64,000 bases of DNA, from contig NC_135551.1 in NCBI RefSeq assembly GCF_964340395.1, positions 30,343,455-30,407,454 on the forward strand, written 5' to 3'. The position numbers were made by a program, and so were the translations under genes. The notes below the pieces were generated by a model. The model had not been told where the DNA came from, did no database searches, and was given only the letters and a program-made list of their open reading frames with translations. Positions 34,455 to 48,512 of the stretch are shown here, piece by piece (the stretch's first letter is position 1; each line of letters starts with the position of its first letter). Source of the stretch: Glandiceps talaboti. Lineage: Eukaryota > Hemichordata > Enteropneusta > Spengelidae.

Positions 34455-35023
34455 AAGCTGGTGTGGGTTACCATGGGTTGAGGCAGTGTTCAACTGGATG
34501 TTCAATATGAAAACTTTGTAAGTAAAGTGGGCAGGATGTGTGTAATATGCTGATATGGTGTGGGTTACCATGGGTTGAGGCAGTGTTCAACTGGGTGTTC
34601 AATATGAAAACTTTGTAAGTAAAGTGGGCAGGATGTGTGTAATATGCTGATATGGTGTGGGTTACCATGGGTTGAGGCAGTGTTCAACTGGGTGTTCAAT
34701 ATGAAAACTTTGTAAGTAAAGTGGGCAGGATGTGTGTAATATGCTGATATGGTGTGGGTTACCATGGGTTGAGGCAGTGTTCAACTGGATGTTTGATATG
34801 GAAACCTTGTATGTAAAGTGAGCAGGATGCATGTAATACACTGATATGGTGTGGGTTACCATGGGTTGAGGCAGTGTTCAACTGGGTGTTTGATATGGAA
34901 ACCTTGTATGTAAAGTGGGCAGGATGTGTGTAATATGCTGATATGGTGTGGGTTACCATGGGTTGAGGCAGTGTTCAACTGGGTGTTTGATATGAAAACT
35001 TTGTATGTAAAGTGGGCAGGATG
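34455..35023. repeat. 97-bp minisatellite, about six copies
   Basis: Each unit contains GGTGTGGGTTACCATGGGTT, GAGGCAGTGTTCAACTGG and AAGTGGGCAGGATGTGTG. The period is 97 bp. A last partial unit (TGCTGATATGATGTGGGTTA) reappears at 35,288 after an inserted segment. Overlapping 66-residue ORFs on the minus strand at 97-bp spacing are products of the repeat. Confidence 0.95.
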
Positions 35024-35027
35024 TATG

Positions 35028-35284
35028 TATATAATCATAATCTTTATTACATTAAAAATAATCACAATGCGCTGTATAAACTGACAGGAAAAACAAACAA
35101 ACATAAAAGACAACAAAAATACACTATTTGAAAAACTGTTCAAAATGTCCAGATATTAGAAAAATACTAGTAAAAAGAGTCACTTGCAAACAGGTAAAAT
35201 ATATAAAATGACTAGCAATAAAATGACCTAAAAAGGTAAGTTTTCAAACTGTTTTTAAAACTGTTGACTGAAGAAGCAGCTCGA
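35028..35284 (-). mobile_element. SINE-like insertion interrupting the 97-bp array
   Basis: About 255 bp unlike the array split one 97-bp unit: the left part stops after GGCAGGATGTATGTA and the right part resumes ATATGCTGATATGATGTGGG. The insert includes AATCACAATGCGCTGTATAA and AAAAGGTAAGTTTTCAAACT, phrases common to dispersed elements in invertebrates. ATAT flanks both sides. Orientation is tentative, from the AT-rich end at left. Confidence 0.55.
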
Positions 35285-35756
35285 TATATGCTGATATGAT
35301 GTGGGTTACCATGGTTTAGAATACATTATGCATACATAAAAGAGACACGTTCCATCAGAGTTATTAAAGTATGGTAATGAAGAGTATGACTTGGAAAGGT
35401 GTGTTATGAGTATGTGAGGTAATAGTGTATCCATGGAAACAAAAGTGACATTCGTCATGGTTACATTGGGATAGAGGCTATAGGTACAGAGGGATAGATA
35501 TTAGGACTACATTTGTGGATTAATTTGAAATACTTTTACAATTTCAAAATGATACATACAAACACACTCACATTATTGTATTCATCTTATCATAAACAAT
35601 CTTTTCTATAGTTATGAATCCAATCTGTTGACAATTAAGTCTGCTTCATAAAGTAAGCCTCACAGCAAATACAAAATTAAACTCTACAGTAGACTTGAAA
35701 CATCCATCATATATAAGATCTATATCACTCACAGTATGTTCATTTATTTCAAATCT

Positions 35757-36235
35757 ACCCACTGACTGGCTACGTTCACCAAAGCAATATTATGAAATCA
35801 AGTCACTGCCTGGCTACGTTCATCAAGACAATTTTATGAAATCAAGTCACTGTTTGGCTACCTTCATCAAGACAATATCATTCATGAAATCAAGTCACTG
35901 ATTGGCTACGTTCATCAAGACAATATCATTTATGAAATCAAGTCACTGATTGGCTACATTCATCAAACAATTTTATGAAATCAATTCACTGATTGTCTAC
36001 GGTCATCAAGACAATATTATTTATGAAATCAATTCACTGATTGGCTATGTTCATCAAGACAATATCATTTATGAAATCAATTCACTGATTGGCTATGTTT
36101 ATAAACTGTTTCATATGACATCAACTCTGATTGGCTATACATTCATAAATTTCATATGAAATCAATTCTCTGATTGGCCATGTTCATGACTGTTAAGTAG
36201 GACATAAACTCTCTGATTGGCTACATTGATGAGCT
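35757..36235. repeat. About 48-bp tandem repeat containing CCAAT boxes
   Basis: Roughly nine imperfect units of 44-51 bp share CACTGATTGGCTACGTTCAT and CAAGACAATATCATTTATG. Most contain GATTGGCTA, the reverse complement of a CCAAT box (TAGCCAATC). Confidence 0.9.
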
Positions 36236-38507
36236 GTTTTATCTGTAAGTAATTATGTCACCTGACTCTTTGCAAATCTTCATGGGATTTCTCGTATACA
36301 TACAGCCTCATCTGGATTGTTTTCTTAGGAAAAAGAACAGACAGTCCATGCGAAACATACATGTAAGCTGCAGATATCTTTTATACTGTTGGATTATGCT
36401 TTGCCATTGGTTATGAAATAATTATTGTTGGAACACCAATAAGATAAGCAGTTACAATAATACACATCTAAATTGGAAGTTTTGTCTCTTAGGTCAAAGG
36501 TCAATACTGTGAATGAGGTCAGGGATCATTGAAGATTTATAGATGTACAATTCTGAAAAGAAATTGGTGACAGGTGTGTCAAACTTATAATAGAATTCAT
36601 TATAACCTTATAACTCACTAATTTGAAGCAATTTATTTCGCTTTTTTTCTTCTTCTGTTTTGAATGTGATGACTGTCAGTGAGAAAACCATGAATGGGAT
36701 AATCAGACAACATCCGTGTATTAAACATAAACATAATTTTTTTTCTCTACTTGCTTCTTTTCAGCAATTTTTCATTCAATATTTTTTGTTCCTGAGCAAT
36801 GTTACAACTGTTAATTCCTTTATGATGTCACTAACAAACACAACACACCTATGCCAGTGTATATTTACAAAACGATGCCACTGGCACTGAAACACAACTA
36901 ACCAAATCTGAACAACTTAAACACATCAAATATTGCCTATAACACTTTAAGCCAATTTGCTCCAAAAGTAAATATCAGTGTGTATTGTATTTGAGCACTT
37001 TATTCTACATAGAAAGGGCCTCAGCAGTTACAGACAGTATCACTTGAAATTTTACGGTGGGAATTTTATACTGCATTTTCAGTAGGAAATTTTCTGTTGT
37101 AAGCCCACAACTGTGGACTACATTTGTAGTCAGTTTTAAGCAAGATGAACAAGATACCATACATAGAAACATATAAACAATAAATAACAAAGTATTTCTA
37201 CAGTTGATAAAACGGAATTTGTAGTATTCACTTTGAGTCTCTCTTTACATAGTAAATTCAAGCTATACTGCATTCAACACTGCATAGATTTCACGGAAAG
37301 TCATAAATTTCCAACATCTCTCTTTAAAGTTGTCTTTATTACACTAAATCTCAGCCCATGCAGAAGGAAGAAACCACTTCGAAATCTCACATAAATTCTT
37401 TCACAGACAAGCTGAATTGACCAGCATCTTACAATTCACACGTAAGAACGTCTTTGCAATGTTGAATCATTATTAAAGTAAGTGTGAACGTGATTACACT
37501 TTTAAGCTCTTAATATGTGATGAAGTCTGACTTGATGTATGGGCTTTCATTAAAGCTAGACTTACACTAGAGAGATAACAGCTTCTTTTTCAATACTTGT
37601 TGATGTGAAATTCATCACACTAAGTTGAATCTATTGCTTGCTTGCATTTGAAAGCTTTCCTTACTTGCACTGAGCTACTATACTATGCGGATTGCTTGCT
37701 TACATTTCATAGCTTTCCCTACCTGTACAGTGTACATGTACTGAAATCACAATTGTTACTATGTGGATTGAATATATTGCTTGCTTATATTTGACAGTTT
37801 TCCCTACCTGTACTCAAATCACAATTGGATTGAATTCAAATAATACCACAAGCAGGGAGGATGACAACATTATTTTTGACAATGAGACTTTCATGTATAA
37901 ACATGAAAATATGACTGCGTTTTAAACTGAACAACTTTAGATTCCAAAGGGCTACAATTTTATCAATTTTCAATAAAAAGACAGTCCTTGTCAACTTTAC
38001 AATAACTACTGATACCTGACTACATCTGTTGGTTTACAAATATTCACACAAGTCAAGTACTATTACTGCTAATACATTCTATACTATAGATTAATATTCA
38101 GCTGTGTGTACATCAACAGTTCACAACAATTAACAAGTCTACCTACAACAACATAATATATTTCTACAGCTGTCTTCATCCACACATTTCTCAAGACTTT
38201 GAATTCAGGTGCACCTACAGGATATTAGCCTAGTAGAATAGAAATTGATACTTGACTCTATTTTATACAGTAGTAATAGTAAAGTTATGTTATTAGAATC
38301 TAGTTTTTGCATTGACTACGTAGCTTTCATCTGAATCATTCAGACACTCAGATCTTAGCCAAGGCTTAATTGCAAATGATGACAATGTTGTACCAGAGAT
38401 AACCATGCAGGAATAAAAATTGTATTAACTTGGTCATGTATGCTAAAACTGCCTACAACTACAGCTGCTCCATTTTAGTTATAGATTCATAGATTCATAG
38501 ATTCATT
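36236..38507. other. Intron segment, nothing recognised
   Basis: AT-rich, no exons or RNA genes recognised. Between 37,620 and 37,830 phrases such as GATTGCTTGCTTACATTT recur loosely two or three times. Confidence 0.5.
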
Positions 38508-38895
38508 TTGACTTAAGGCCTATCTGGCCTCTACTGTCAGCTGTGTACTACAGTCTCTATACAGTGAAGTGTCCTATCTGGCCTCTACCGTCAGCTCTGT
38601 ACTAACTTAGTCATGAGGTTCATGTGTACTACAGTCTCTATACAGTGAAGTGTCCTATCTGGCCTCTACCGTCAGCTCTGTACTAACTTAGTCATGAGGT
38701 TCATGTGTACTACAGTCTCTATATAGTGAAGTGTTCTATCTGGCCTCTCTACCGTCAGCTCTGTGCTAACTTAGTCATGAGGTTCCTGTGTACTTCAGTC
38801 TCTTTATAGTAAAGTGTCCTATCTGGCCTCTACTGTCAGCTCTGTGCTAACTTAGTCATGAGGTTCATGTGTACTACAGTCTCTATATAGTAAAG
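38508..38895. repeat. About 83-bp tandem repeat, four to five copies
   Basis: Units contain TGTCCTATCTGGCCTCTACC, GTCAGCTCTGTACTAACTTA and TACTACAGTCTCTATA. Copies differ by a few bases and a 3-bp indel. Confidence 0.9.
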
Positions 38896-39800
38896 TTTCA
38901 ATAGTGTTTTCCTTATAATCATAATACAAGGGTTGGTTTTCCCAGTTTATCTAGATGACTTTTAATCATCTGGACAGTTGATTATGATACCACATCATCA
39001 AAATAGGGTTGGAGTACATGACATTCTGTAATTTTGTTACTGTACTACAGTAGCTCCTACTAGTTTTCCTTCACAAAATAATGTATAAGTCCACATATAT
39101 ATAATATATATATGTTGACACACAAATTAATGTCTGAAAATTTTCAAATATATTCACAGATCTTTGCATTCAGTGTGACATGTCTTTCTTTATGGGAGCA
39201 ATAAAACGACAAAGTAAAGCTTGGTGCTTAGGTAGAATTTACCTACTTACTACCCTTCCTTCACAAAAACATAGTTTGTCTCTTCATTGACAATTCAGAC
39301 TGCATCATTGCATATACTTCAATTGACCAGTTCTACGGTAATTTCCTTCAAGCAAACTACAAATATGATTTTCCTACATATGACAACTATAGAAAAAATT
39401 TCCATTTAGTCAAAAGGGCCAATTGTATATGTACAAGAATGTCATCTCAAGAGTTGACACTATCCATCAAATATTCAGAAATTTGAATATTTTCTGACAT
39501 TTGAGAAGTTTGGCTGATTTAGCTTGAGATGTATGAAATAATGGTGACAAAACGAATTAACAAGACGAACAGACTCTTTGTATGAAGATTTATCAAATTT
39601 ATATTCATCATAAAATATTAATTAGTAATATACATCACAATATATACGCTAAGCCCTTTTTGAAAGTTTCGGAGTTCACAGTTCGGTGAATTTTTAGGAC
39701 TACATTGCAGGTGCTCTAGATGTATATGTAAATATATCTTCTTTGTTTTTATTTGCATGTCTGTCTGTCTATGTATGCATGTATGTCTGCCTGTCTGTGA

Positions 39801-39846
<46 letters not shown>

Positions 39847-41330
39847 GTGTGTGTGCGTAAGTGTGTGTGCATGTGTGTGTATGTGTGCGTGCGTGCATGC
39901 GTGCGTGTATATGTGAGTTTACCTATCACACTCTGAGCTCCTTAATTTTTCATAAGCATTCAAAGTAGGTAGTCCCCTAGACGACCTAGAGCTGTATGTA
40001 CATTTCAGGCAACTATTTGGTAAATCAGTCCTCGTTTTAATATCACTTACGTTACAATTGGTTTGATATGATATCTCCCAACCTGGGGCTATAATCAATA
40101 AATACAGCTACAGTTACATATAAGATGTTTGCATATCTGATTCACTACTAGTCAAGCTTTCTTTCTTGGTATTACTAGGTCTCCATTGTATGGGGTTGCC
40201 CTACTTGAATTTGAGGGGCATTTGATATTAAATTTTCATTGTGTGGGGTTACTCTCAGTTTTAACTGGGGGACATTTGATACTAAATTTTACAATGCCCA
40301 AAGTGAGGTGTTATACTTGGTCAATATCTCTAGTAATTTCAATAGCTAAGTTGAAACGAATGTTGTACAGTCCTTGAAGACTTTAATACTGATATTTCTA
40401 GGACAAAATCCTCTACTGAGTGAGCCTTTGACATCAAGTACATAACAGCTGATGAAGGCTGACTGATTTTATAGCCAAAATATACAAGGCAAACAATGAA
40501 GGCTCTTATTATAGACGCACCCTATGTGAATTCATAAAGAATTCATAAAGAGTAAAAGAACGTTTGCTAATGACACATTTTATAAATTGGAATGGTTACA
40601 GTACCCTACAGCATATAGAAATCTAGATATGGTAGGGAATATTTCAGTGATGTAAAGTCCCAAGGGTTTCTAGTCTTCGCAGGTTGAAGAAATTATCTGT
40701 CCCTCCTATGTGTGTGCAATCTAAATCTCTGTAGATTTTATACACTCTCAAAGGTGTTATTTCATTTCAGTTGATATGTTTGATCTAGACACAATATCGT
40801 CTAGAGGTATCATTTTCCTATGATATTTACATAATCTAGGGATAGTATTACAAATGTCAAATCTATCCCATGTCATTATCTATGCTCTATTGGAAATCAA
40901 TTTTGTGTTGTGTCTACAGCTACTGCAACCGAAGAGTGGACCGAATATGGTAGAGTTTACAGACTTTCCTTCTCAGTTGTTAACAATATTGAAGGTTTTA
41001 GTCACTAAAATGCCAGAAACTAATAAAAAATAATAATAAATACTTAACAATGTCTCCTAACATTAGAAAAATATGGTGAAATGATGACAGAGCAATTCTG
41101 TAATAATTCCAAGTAGGAACACCCTTATCCATTCATAATAGGTTCATGTGGACTTAGGATTAAAAGTTGGAAGAAAAACACTGACAAGACACCTACAGAA
41201 AAACTTGGTCCTTTTCGCAAGTGAGACTATCCTATCTGCAATACTAATGTTTCCAGAACTTGGGACTGCATCATGGCCCTTTAAATGATGGCAAATATGT
41301 AATCTAATTTATATTATAGTCTGGGTTACC
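38896..41330. other. Intron segment with a (GT)n tract
   Basis: A GT-rich microsatellite with GTAA, GCAT and GTGC interruptions lies at about 39,798-39,915, next to a CTGT/ATGT run. Otherwise nothing recognised. Confidence 0.6.
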
Positions 41331-41423
41331 CAGATTCTTTGCCCATTTTGTTGGGTGGGTGTGACTCTTTGCCCATTTTGTTAGGTGGGTGTGACTCTTT
41401 GCCCATTTTGTTGGGTGGGTGTG
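41331..41423. repeat. 30-bp tandem repeat, three copies
   Basis: Three units of GACTCTTTGCCCATTTTGTT plus GGGTGGGTGT, with one G/A difference in the middle copy. Confidence 0.95.
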
Positions 41424-41643
41424 GCCCCAAAGTCAAGAGTCAGGGTAACAGAGATTAACCTACACTCTTTCTAAACCATGGATCTTGTTTAAGCCTCTGA
41501 TAACAATAAAAGAAAAGGTCTTTTTTTTTGCACTGAATAAAAAGTATAATCTAGTATGCTACTAATTATGAAGTTTTAAATCTAAACCAACGTGGCCACA
41601 AGAGATCTTATTTTCCCTCTCTTGTACTACACTATACTATCAC

Positions 41644-41822
41644 TAGTCCAAGTCTATATCAGCCATAAAATACATAATCTAAAACATTTCAGATTAGATG
41701 TTTAGTCCATGTCTATGTCAGCCATGAAATACACAACCTAAAACACTTCAGATTAGATGTTTAGTCCAAGTCTATGTCAGCCATAAAATACACAACCTAA
41801 AACATTTCAGATTAGATGTTTA
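41644..41822. repeat. About 59-bp tandem repeat, three copies
   Basis: Units contain TAGTCCAAGTCTATGTCAGC, CATAAAATACACAACCTAAA and CAGATTAGATGTT. Confidence 0.9.
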
Positions 41823-42785
41823 TACTCGTCTCAGGTGTGAATTCTTTGATGGCCAATAAAGACTAATTTGAAATTAAGCCAGGCAGTTGTTACACCAAAT
41901 TAGCTATAAAAATAAATCACTGCTAATAAAACTTTAAGATTGTCTTGGAAGTGATCACTCCTACTACTAATTATGTAGTCACCATAACAACAGCTAACTT
42001 TGGAATCGCAAACCTAACATTCAAGCTGTCAATTCTAAGAAATTTCACAATTTTCCATACACATGTACTGTAGAACAGGACAGCATGACGCAGCTACAAT
42101 AACCTCAGTCCCTCTATCACAGGGAGACCTGTACGACAACAAACTGCAAACACACTGTAGTAGAGTACTAGTGTTTACAGAGATACTTTCGCACACAGGT
42201 AAGTTTATTTACTTGTTGTCTTTTCTTATATTGAAAGTCATATTATATATTTAATTATACTATCGGCATCACTTATCACTCAATGTGTAATCACATGCAA
42301 CAATAACTTGACTTTTAGTTTGTCTGTATCTTACATGTAAGAGTGTATCTGCTCGGATTGTAACAAAATCACTACTTACTTCTTGCAAGAAGTACATGTA
42401 CAGAGTATGTGAGGTGAATAGATTTCATGCATAGACATACTATTTTCCATATGTCTGCTATCAACAATAGTGACAATAAGTGAACCAACATCAACACCAT
42501 AATATGACAATACCCTCTCTATCCTATGCTCTAAGACAATTCTCAAAGCATCAAAAGGGTGTAATCATCAATACAGGCTGTAGTTACAGTACAAATTACA
42601 ATTGTTATCATAAATGCTGTTATAGTAAGGGCATAGTTGTCATTTGAATGTTTGTCTTTTTCCTCAAAAAGTCATCACTACAAACAGTAAAGACAGAGAT
42701 ATATATAGATGACTGAAGAATGTGATGCATCACATACATAACAACATAGTTCTTGTTATATACTGTATTGAACCATTTCCATCTA

Positions 42786-42791
<6 letters not shown>

Positions 42792-42821
<30 letters not shown>

Positions 42822-42833
42822 TGTGTGTGTGCA

Positions 42834-42864
<31 letters not shown>

Positions 42865-42877
42865 ATGTATGTATGTA

Positions 42878-42910
<33 letters not shown>

Positions 42911-43017
42911 ATGTATGTATGTATGTATGTATGTATGTACGTACGTACGTACGTACGTACGTACGTACGTACGTACTTACTTACTTAAGTACATACATAT
43001 ATATGTATGTATATATG
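42792..43017. repeat. Compound GT / ATGT / (GTAC)n microsatellite
   Basis: The tract changes in order from (GT)n to (GTAT)n, back to (GT)n, to (GTAT)n, then to about ten units of GTAC, then ACTT units and AT-rich palindromic sequence. The (GTAC)n block at about 42,938-42,976 is self-complementary. ORFs in all frames are artefacts. Confidence 0.95.
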
Positions 43018-45934
43018 GATAAGCTCAGGTGTGTTTTGTTATGCGAAGAATTAAAGGTTCATTATGGCACTAACAAATCTATAACAAGCTTAGGTTAGTG
43101 TAGGAAAGCTAATACACTAACATAATGAATACATGAATACCTAACACATAATATTACAGGTTAAGTGCTAGAGTGCATGTACCTCCTTTAATGCTCAATT
43201 ATACTGATAGATAAATTACTAGACACCATTCAAAAACCATAGAAGAGCGCCCTCAGTGGCTGATGCTAGTAATGCCAAGGAATGACAAAATTATTCACAG
43301 ATCTGAGATCCCAACCTACATGTAACAAATTTAAAATGAATTCAATCTGACTATTGTCTGTTTAACATGATGATCTGGGGATGTGTGTGGTAAGAATCAG
43401 ATTTACCATGGAGATTACACTCTGGGGATTCACCAAATCAGAAACGAAGAAAGGTTATAACGCCATCTCTCAGGTCAACGAATTCTTTTCACCTCTAGTC
43501 TATCTGTGATGTCTTCACACAACAATGACATAAGCAGTTCACAGTGACACAAATAATGACATGGTCATACTAATTCAGATGGTAAAGTAACAGCTAACCA
43601 ATAGAAACAACACACAAAGGTTCTTTATATGTCAATCCAGCCACAGGACTGGACAGACTGATGAATTACAATGATATGGATTGGGTCTACTGAGGCAGCT
43701 CACAAGTCTGAGTGAAACATCTTGGCTACAAACATACCCTGATTACTATACATGTAAAAATAGTATATATTATGGTGCTATCTGTAGAATATCTGATTCT
43801 ATATAATACAATATATTATGGTGCTATTTATATATTTCAACCTATATATTTTCAATTGTTCTTTTTAAAGTAACTTTTCTAATTACTAAATTAGTTCTTT
43901 AAAAGTCTGGTTCATGGACTTTGATTATATTCCAGGAACTACTGTATTTCCATCTTCACCACAATTATTACTTCTTTCTATTTCTTAATTTCACTGATTT
44001 TATCACATATTTCCTTACACTTTCTGGTTAAATACACTTCAATACAACTCAGTAGGTAAAATATATATTCCACTGTCTATGTCCTGGTTTTTAACGTGAC
44101 CACAATATAGTGACAGATTTCAGTGACATACAAAGATGAGAACGACATAGATAATAACATCACGACATCAACCTTGATTGTTACACAGACAATTGCACAT
44201 TTTGTTTATTCATGCAAATACATAGTTTTCGTTATCCGGCTCACATTTCCCATTCCATATACTAAGCAATAAATCAAGATCAGGGCAGCTGAACTCACGG
44301 GATCAATGGATCGGAATTACATCAACTACATGGCACTGGAGAAGAGGAAACACGCACAGACAAACAACAGGATATAATTTGTCAGTAGAAGTCAGGATGG
44401 TAATCATATAATCAGTTGCTATGGCAGGTGGCAATCAGGAGATGACTGTCACTAAAGAAAATGAATTATGACATAGATGTATGGTGACTGTTATATTATG
44501 ACAATGATATACTACAATAGTCACCAATTCCATAAATTGTGAATAATATTGTCGCTGATATGCAAGCATATCAAATTTAACATCAATATTTTAATATTTT
44601 CATAACAGTATAACTGTATATGTAATAAAGTAATGGCAAAGTGAAACTATGTCACAAATATAAAGTTAAAATTTTTAATGTTCAAATGAATCTTTCTAGG
44701 AAGCCCACCAAGGAGTGAAACTAGTCAGATATTCAACCTGTTTCTGTATTCATTTGCTTCTAACAAAGGTGAACTTGAAAATATGAAAGTTAGAATAGTT
44801 TCAAATATTACCAACCTACAAATTAACACAGGTTATCAATGAACACCAACATATACTTGTGTATACACACAGTATATTATACCATACACTCACCAAGTTG
44901 AACAAAAATATGGAATTTATACTCCTGTCATTCTATGTTACGACAACGTGTGTCTACGTCACACAACACTGGTCTACGTCACTTGAAATACGAGTTCAAA
45001 ATTGCCATTAATACTTTCTCCAATTTTTCTTTGATATTATAGGCACTGGTATGATTATGTTACTTGCCATTATTTTTCTTCATTTTCTTCTAAAACATTT
45101 AAGTACCCTTTAATATGTTCATCTGGTCGGTAAGACATAGTAATTAATTAGTTCTTGTATTTCAACAAATAGTCTAGTGGCTACCCATGGCTTCAAATTT
45201 CTTCTTGAGATTCAATACCACAGATAGCATCTATAATCTATTATTGACAACACAACAAAATCTTCTAATTACTTAAAATAAGTAACATTTCACCCATTCA
45301 GGTTGACCACGGACAAATTTCTTTCTTGTCTGTGGGTTGACAGACTTTGTCAAACCATCCATTTGTTGGCTTTCTTATTACTTCTAGGCAGTAAAATATC
45401 AGCTGTATACAACATGTGATTCTTACATTTCAACTTTTGACCCGGTGAAAATCATACTTTTTGTGAAATATGTATAATCATAACTAGGTAATTCTATCAT
45501 CATCACAATTAATTTAATTTCTAATAGAATCATAAATCACATGACTTATCAAACAAAGTATATGTCAATATTATATTAATTATGTATGTGAAGACAATAG
45601 TAATGAGAATAAGTCATGAAAGTGAACTACATACAGAAATAATTAGAATCCCTATAGAAATGGATTTTAAATGTGCAATTACCGAAATGTCTACCTCATG
45701 TCTGGTTACACAGATGTAGAAAATATTTTATACTGGAAGATTTTTCAGTTCAAATTTTTCAAAAGAAAGACCAGAAGGCACTTTCTTTGCTTTTTAAATT
45801 TTTTTTACTGCAAATCCTCCTATGTGGTTAAGATTTTTTATATAAAGATAGTATAAATTTGAACACATCAACAATGAGAGGAAAATATGACTCAAAATTA
45901 TAATATGCATGGTTCAGCTATGATGTAAACGTCA
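43018..45934. other. Intron segment, nothing recognised
   Basis: AT-rich. No exon-like coding or RNA gene recognised on either strand. Confidence 0.5.
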
Positions 45935-46345
45935 TCTAGATATACATTGTAATTCAAAATAAAGTCTATCAAATTAATATAACTGAATGCATGGTTCAAC
46001 TGTGTTGTAAACATCATCTAGGTATAATTTCAAAATAAAGAAACGATCTAGTTAAAATCAGCCTATGCAGGTTACTGTTTATATAATGTTGATAAATTGA
46101 AGATGGAGGCTAATATGTCTCAAAATAATTGAATGCATGGTTAAAGTGTGTTGTATATTTCATCTAGATATAACTTCAAAATAAAGTCTATCAAATTAAT
46201 ATAATTGAATGCATGGTTCAACTCTGTTGTACATTTCATCTCAGTTTATCAAAATTTGTTGTGTATTGGTTAAAATTTTAGTATTCATCTAAATATAATT
46301 TCAAAATAAAGTCTATCAAATTAATATAATTGAACACATGGTTCA
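45935..46345. repeat. Diverged tandem repeat, 70-110-bp spacing
   Basis: The phrases GAATGCATGGTTCAACTGTG, TTCATCTAGATATAATTTC and AAAATAAAGTCTATCAAATT recur about five times with variable spacing and mutations. Confidence 0.75.
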
Positions 46346-48083
46346 ATCAAAATAAAGAAGCAATCCATTTCATGTGAAAACACACAAGTAGTGTAAATTG
46401 ACACACTAGTGTTTGTTCATTGGTCATATTGATGGATGAAAACAGACGGAGTAGTCTTGCTTCACTGACTTGCTAATAATCTCAATGGATTACATCAAAG
46501 ATGGGAAAATTGATGAGAGACATCGATTACAAACTACTAATTGAGAACTAGTGAGTGTTGTATTTTATTGGCATGGCATTATTCTTTCTTTCTGTGTTTC
46601 AGATACAAAACATGGCCACCTGGTCTAGGATAGAAATATACTTGTAAGAAAAACAGTTCAGTTTTTCCTTGTTTTTGTCCATGCTTTTGTTATTTCCTTG
46701 TTTCCAGGTATATTACCATTTTTAAAGTTTTTATTACATCCTGACCAAATATCATTTGATGCAAAAGTACATTTAATATTCATCATGTTCTTTTTTTCTT
46801 TTTTTTAATCGGTTTATATTTCAAAAGGTGGAAATTTCCTCCAAAACAAGATCCTACGGCGTTTGTTGTCTGTGACACAGACAGTGTCTACTCCTGTATA
46901 AAGTTTGTGCAAATTTGTATTTGTATCTAGACCTAAATGCATACCCCTATTTGCATGTTACAATGGTTTGGTCCTATTGTGTTTTAATGCATGAATGACC
47001 TATTGTACTGAACAATGGGGGTGCCATAATCTAATATATGTTATTTAGTTTGGTGTTATCATTACCTATTTGCCTACAATCTTTATTTCAGTTGTATTAG
47101 ACATGAAAGGTCATTGACTTCTCTATAGTAAAATCAATCTTTTCACTTTATCAGTAATTCTATAAAGTTTATTTCAGTATGCATTTAACTCACAAAACTT
47201 TTTAGTTTCACAAATATAAATACTAACTATTTTCCTTCAGCGGCCATAATTTTATTTGTGAGCTTCCCGCAAAGAGTTTATTTTTTTTATTTTCCAACTA
47301 TTCGTCTGTTTCTCCAGGCCATACACAATACATTCCTCCTTATAAACATTTCACATCTACTTTTTAATGATCCATTAGCAATTATCACATTCCGGTTTCA
47401 AAATATATATTTAATTTTTCTTCCAACTTTTTGATCATTTGACTTTTTATGTATCTATTTGTTATAATTCCTATTTTTTTACAAGGCTTCCTACCAAAGG
47501 AACTAACGTCACTTGTCTTGCAGTCATATATTTATTGTTATACACAGACAATTGATTCACATTCAATTTTGCCAAAATGAGATATCGATACGATGTATAA
47601 TTTTTTATGTGGCATTTCTAAGTGAATCATAAACTGCCCCAAAACATGCAAAAGGCTTTCTCATGCATACAAAATGAGTTCAAACTTCAGTCACTCGTAA
47701 TCATGACAACGACACAGAGTCATATTTATGACTACATTACATATAATTCATACAGAGGGAAATGACAAATTATTGATATGCAAATGAATAGAGTCCATTT
47801 CCTTCCTTGACGTGATTGCCTTGACATCTGTTATGCATCTAAATATTGCAATATATGGACAATGAATAATTCTAACGTTTAATACTTTCTTTTCCATAAT
47901 TCGCTAATTGTCTCAATTTCTCTCTAATTTTACGGGGCAAATATTTTCAAAACACCTGGCAACAACAATAAATACATAATTATTCCTGGCAGTTCTTTAT
48001 TCTCTTTATAGAAAACCAAGTATACTTTAACCAATTATCTGTCCTTTCATTACACAAAATATATTTCCAAATATACTTTCTAC
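46346..48083. other. Intron segment, nothing recognised
   Basis: AT-rich, with several T-runs. No exon, RNA gene or clear element seen. Confidence 0.5.
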
Positions 48084-48512
48084 ATTACCCTAGTCTAGTT
48101 CCTATACAGTATTGTTATGATTTATACCTTCACTCATAGTCTAGTTCCTATACAGTATCGTTACGATTTATACCTTCACTCACAGTCTAGTTCCTACACA
48201 GTATCATTACAATTTATATCTCCACTCACACTCTAGTTCGTATACAGTATCGTTACGATTTATACCTTCACTCACATAGTCTAGTTCCTATACAGTATCA
48301 TTACAATTTATATCTCCACTCACACTCTAGTTCCTATACAGTATCATTATGATTTACACCTTCACTCACATAGTCTAGTTCCTATACAGTATCATTACGA
48401 TTTATACCTTCACTCACATAGTCTAGTTCCTATACAGTATTGTTACGATTTATACCTTCACTCACATAGCCTAGTTCCTATACAGTATCGTTACGATTTA
48501 TACCTTCACTCC
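48084..48512. repeat. 46-48-bp minisatellite, about nine copies
   Basis: Units contain AGTCTAGTTCCTATACAGTA and GTTACGATTTATACCTTCAC, with variants such as CATTACAATTTATATCTCCAC in alternating copies. Confidence 0.95.

Noticed and set aside
34455-35143. Series of 66-95-residue minus-strand ORFs
   Set aside because: Same peptide recurring every 97 bp with stops; produced by the minisatellite.
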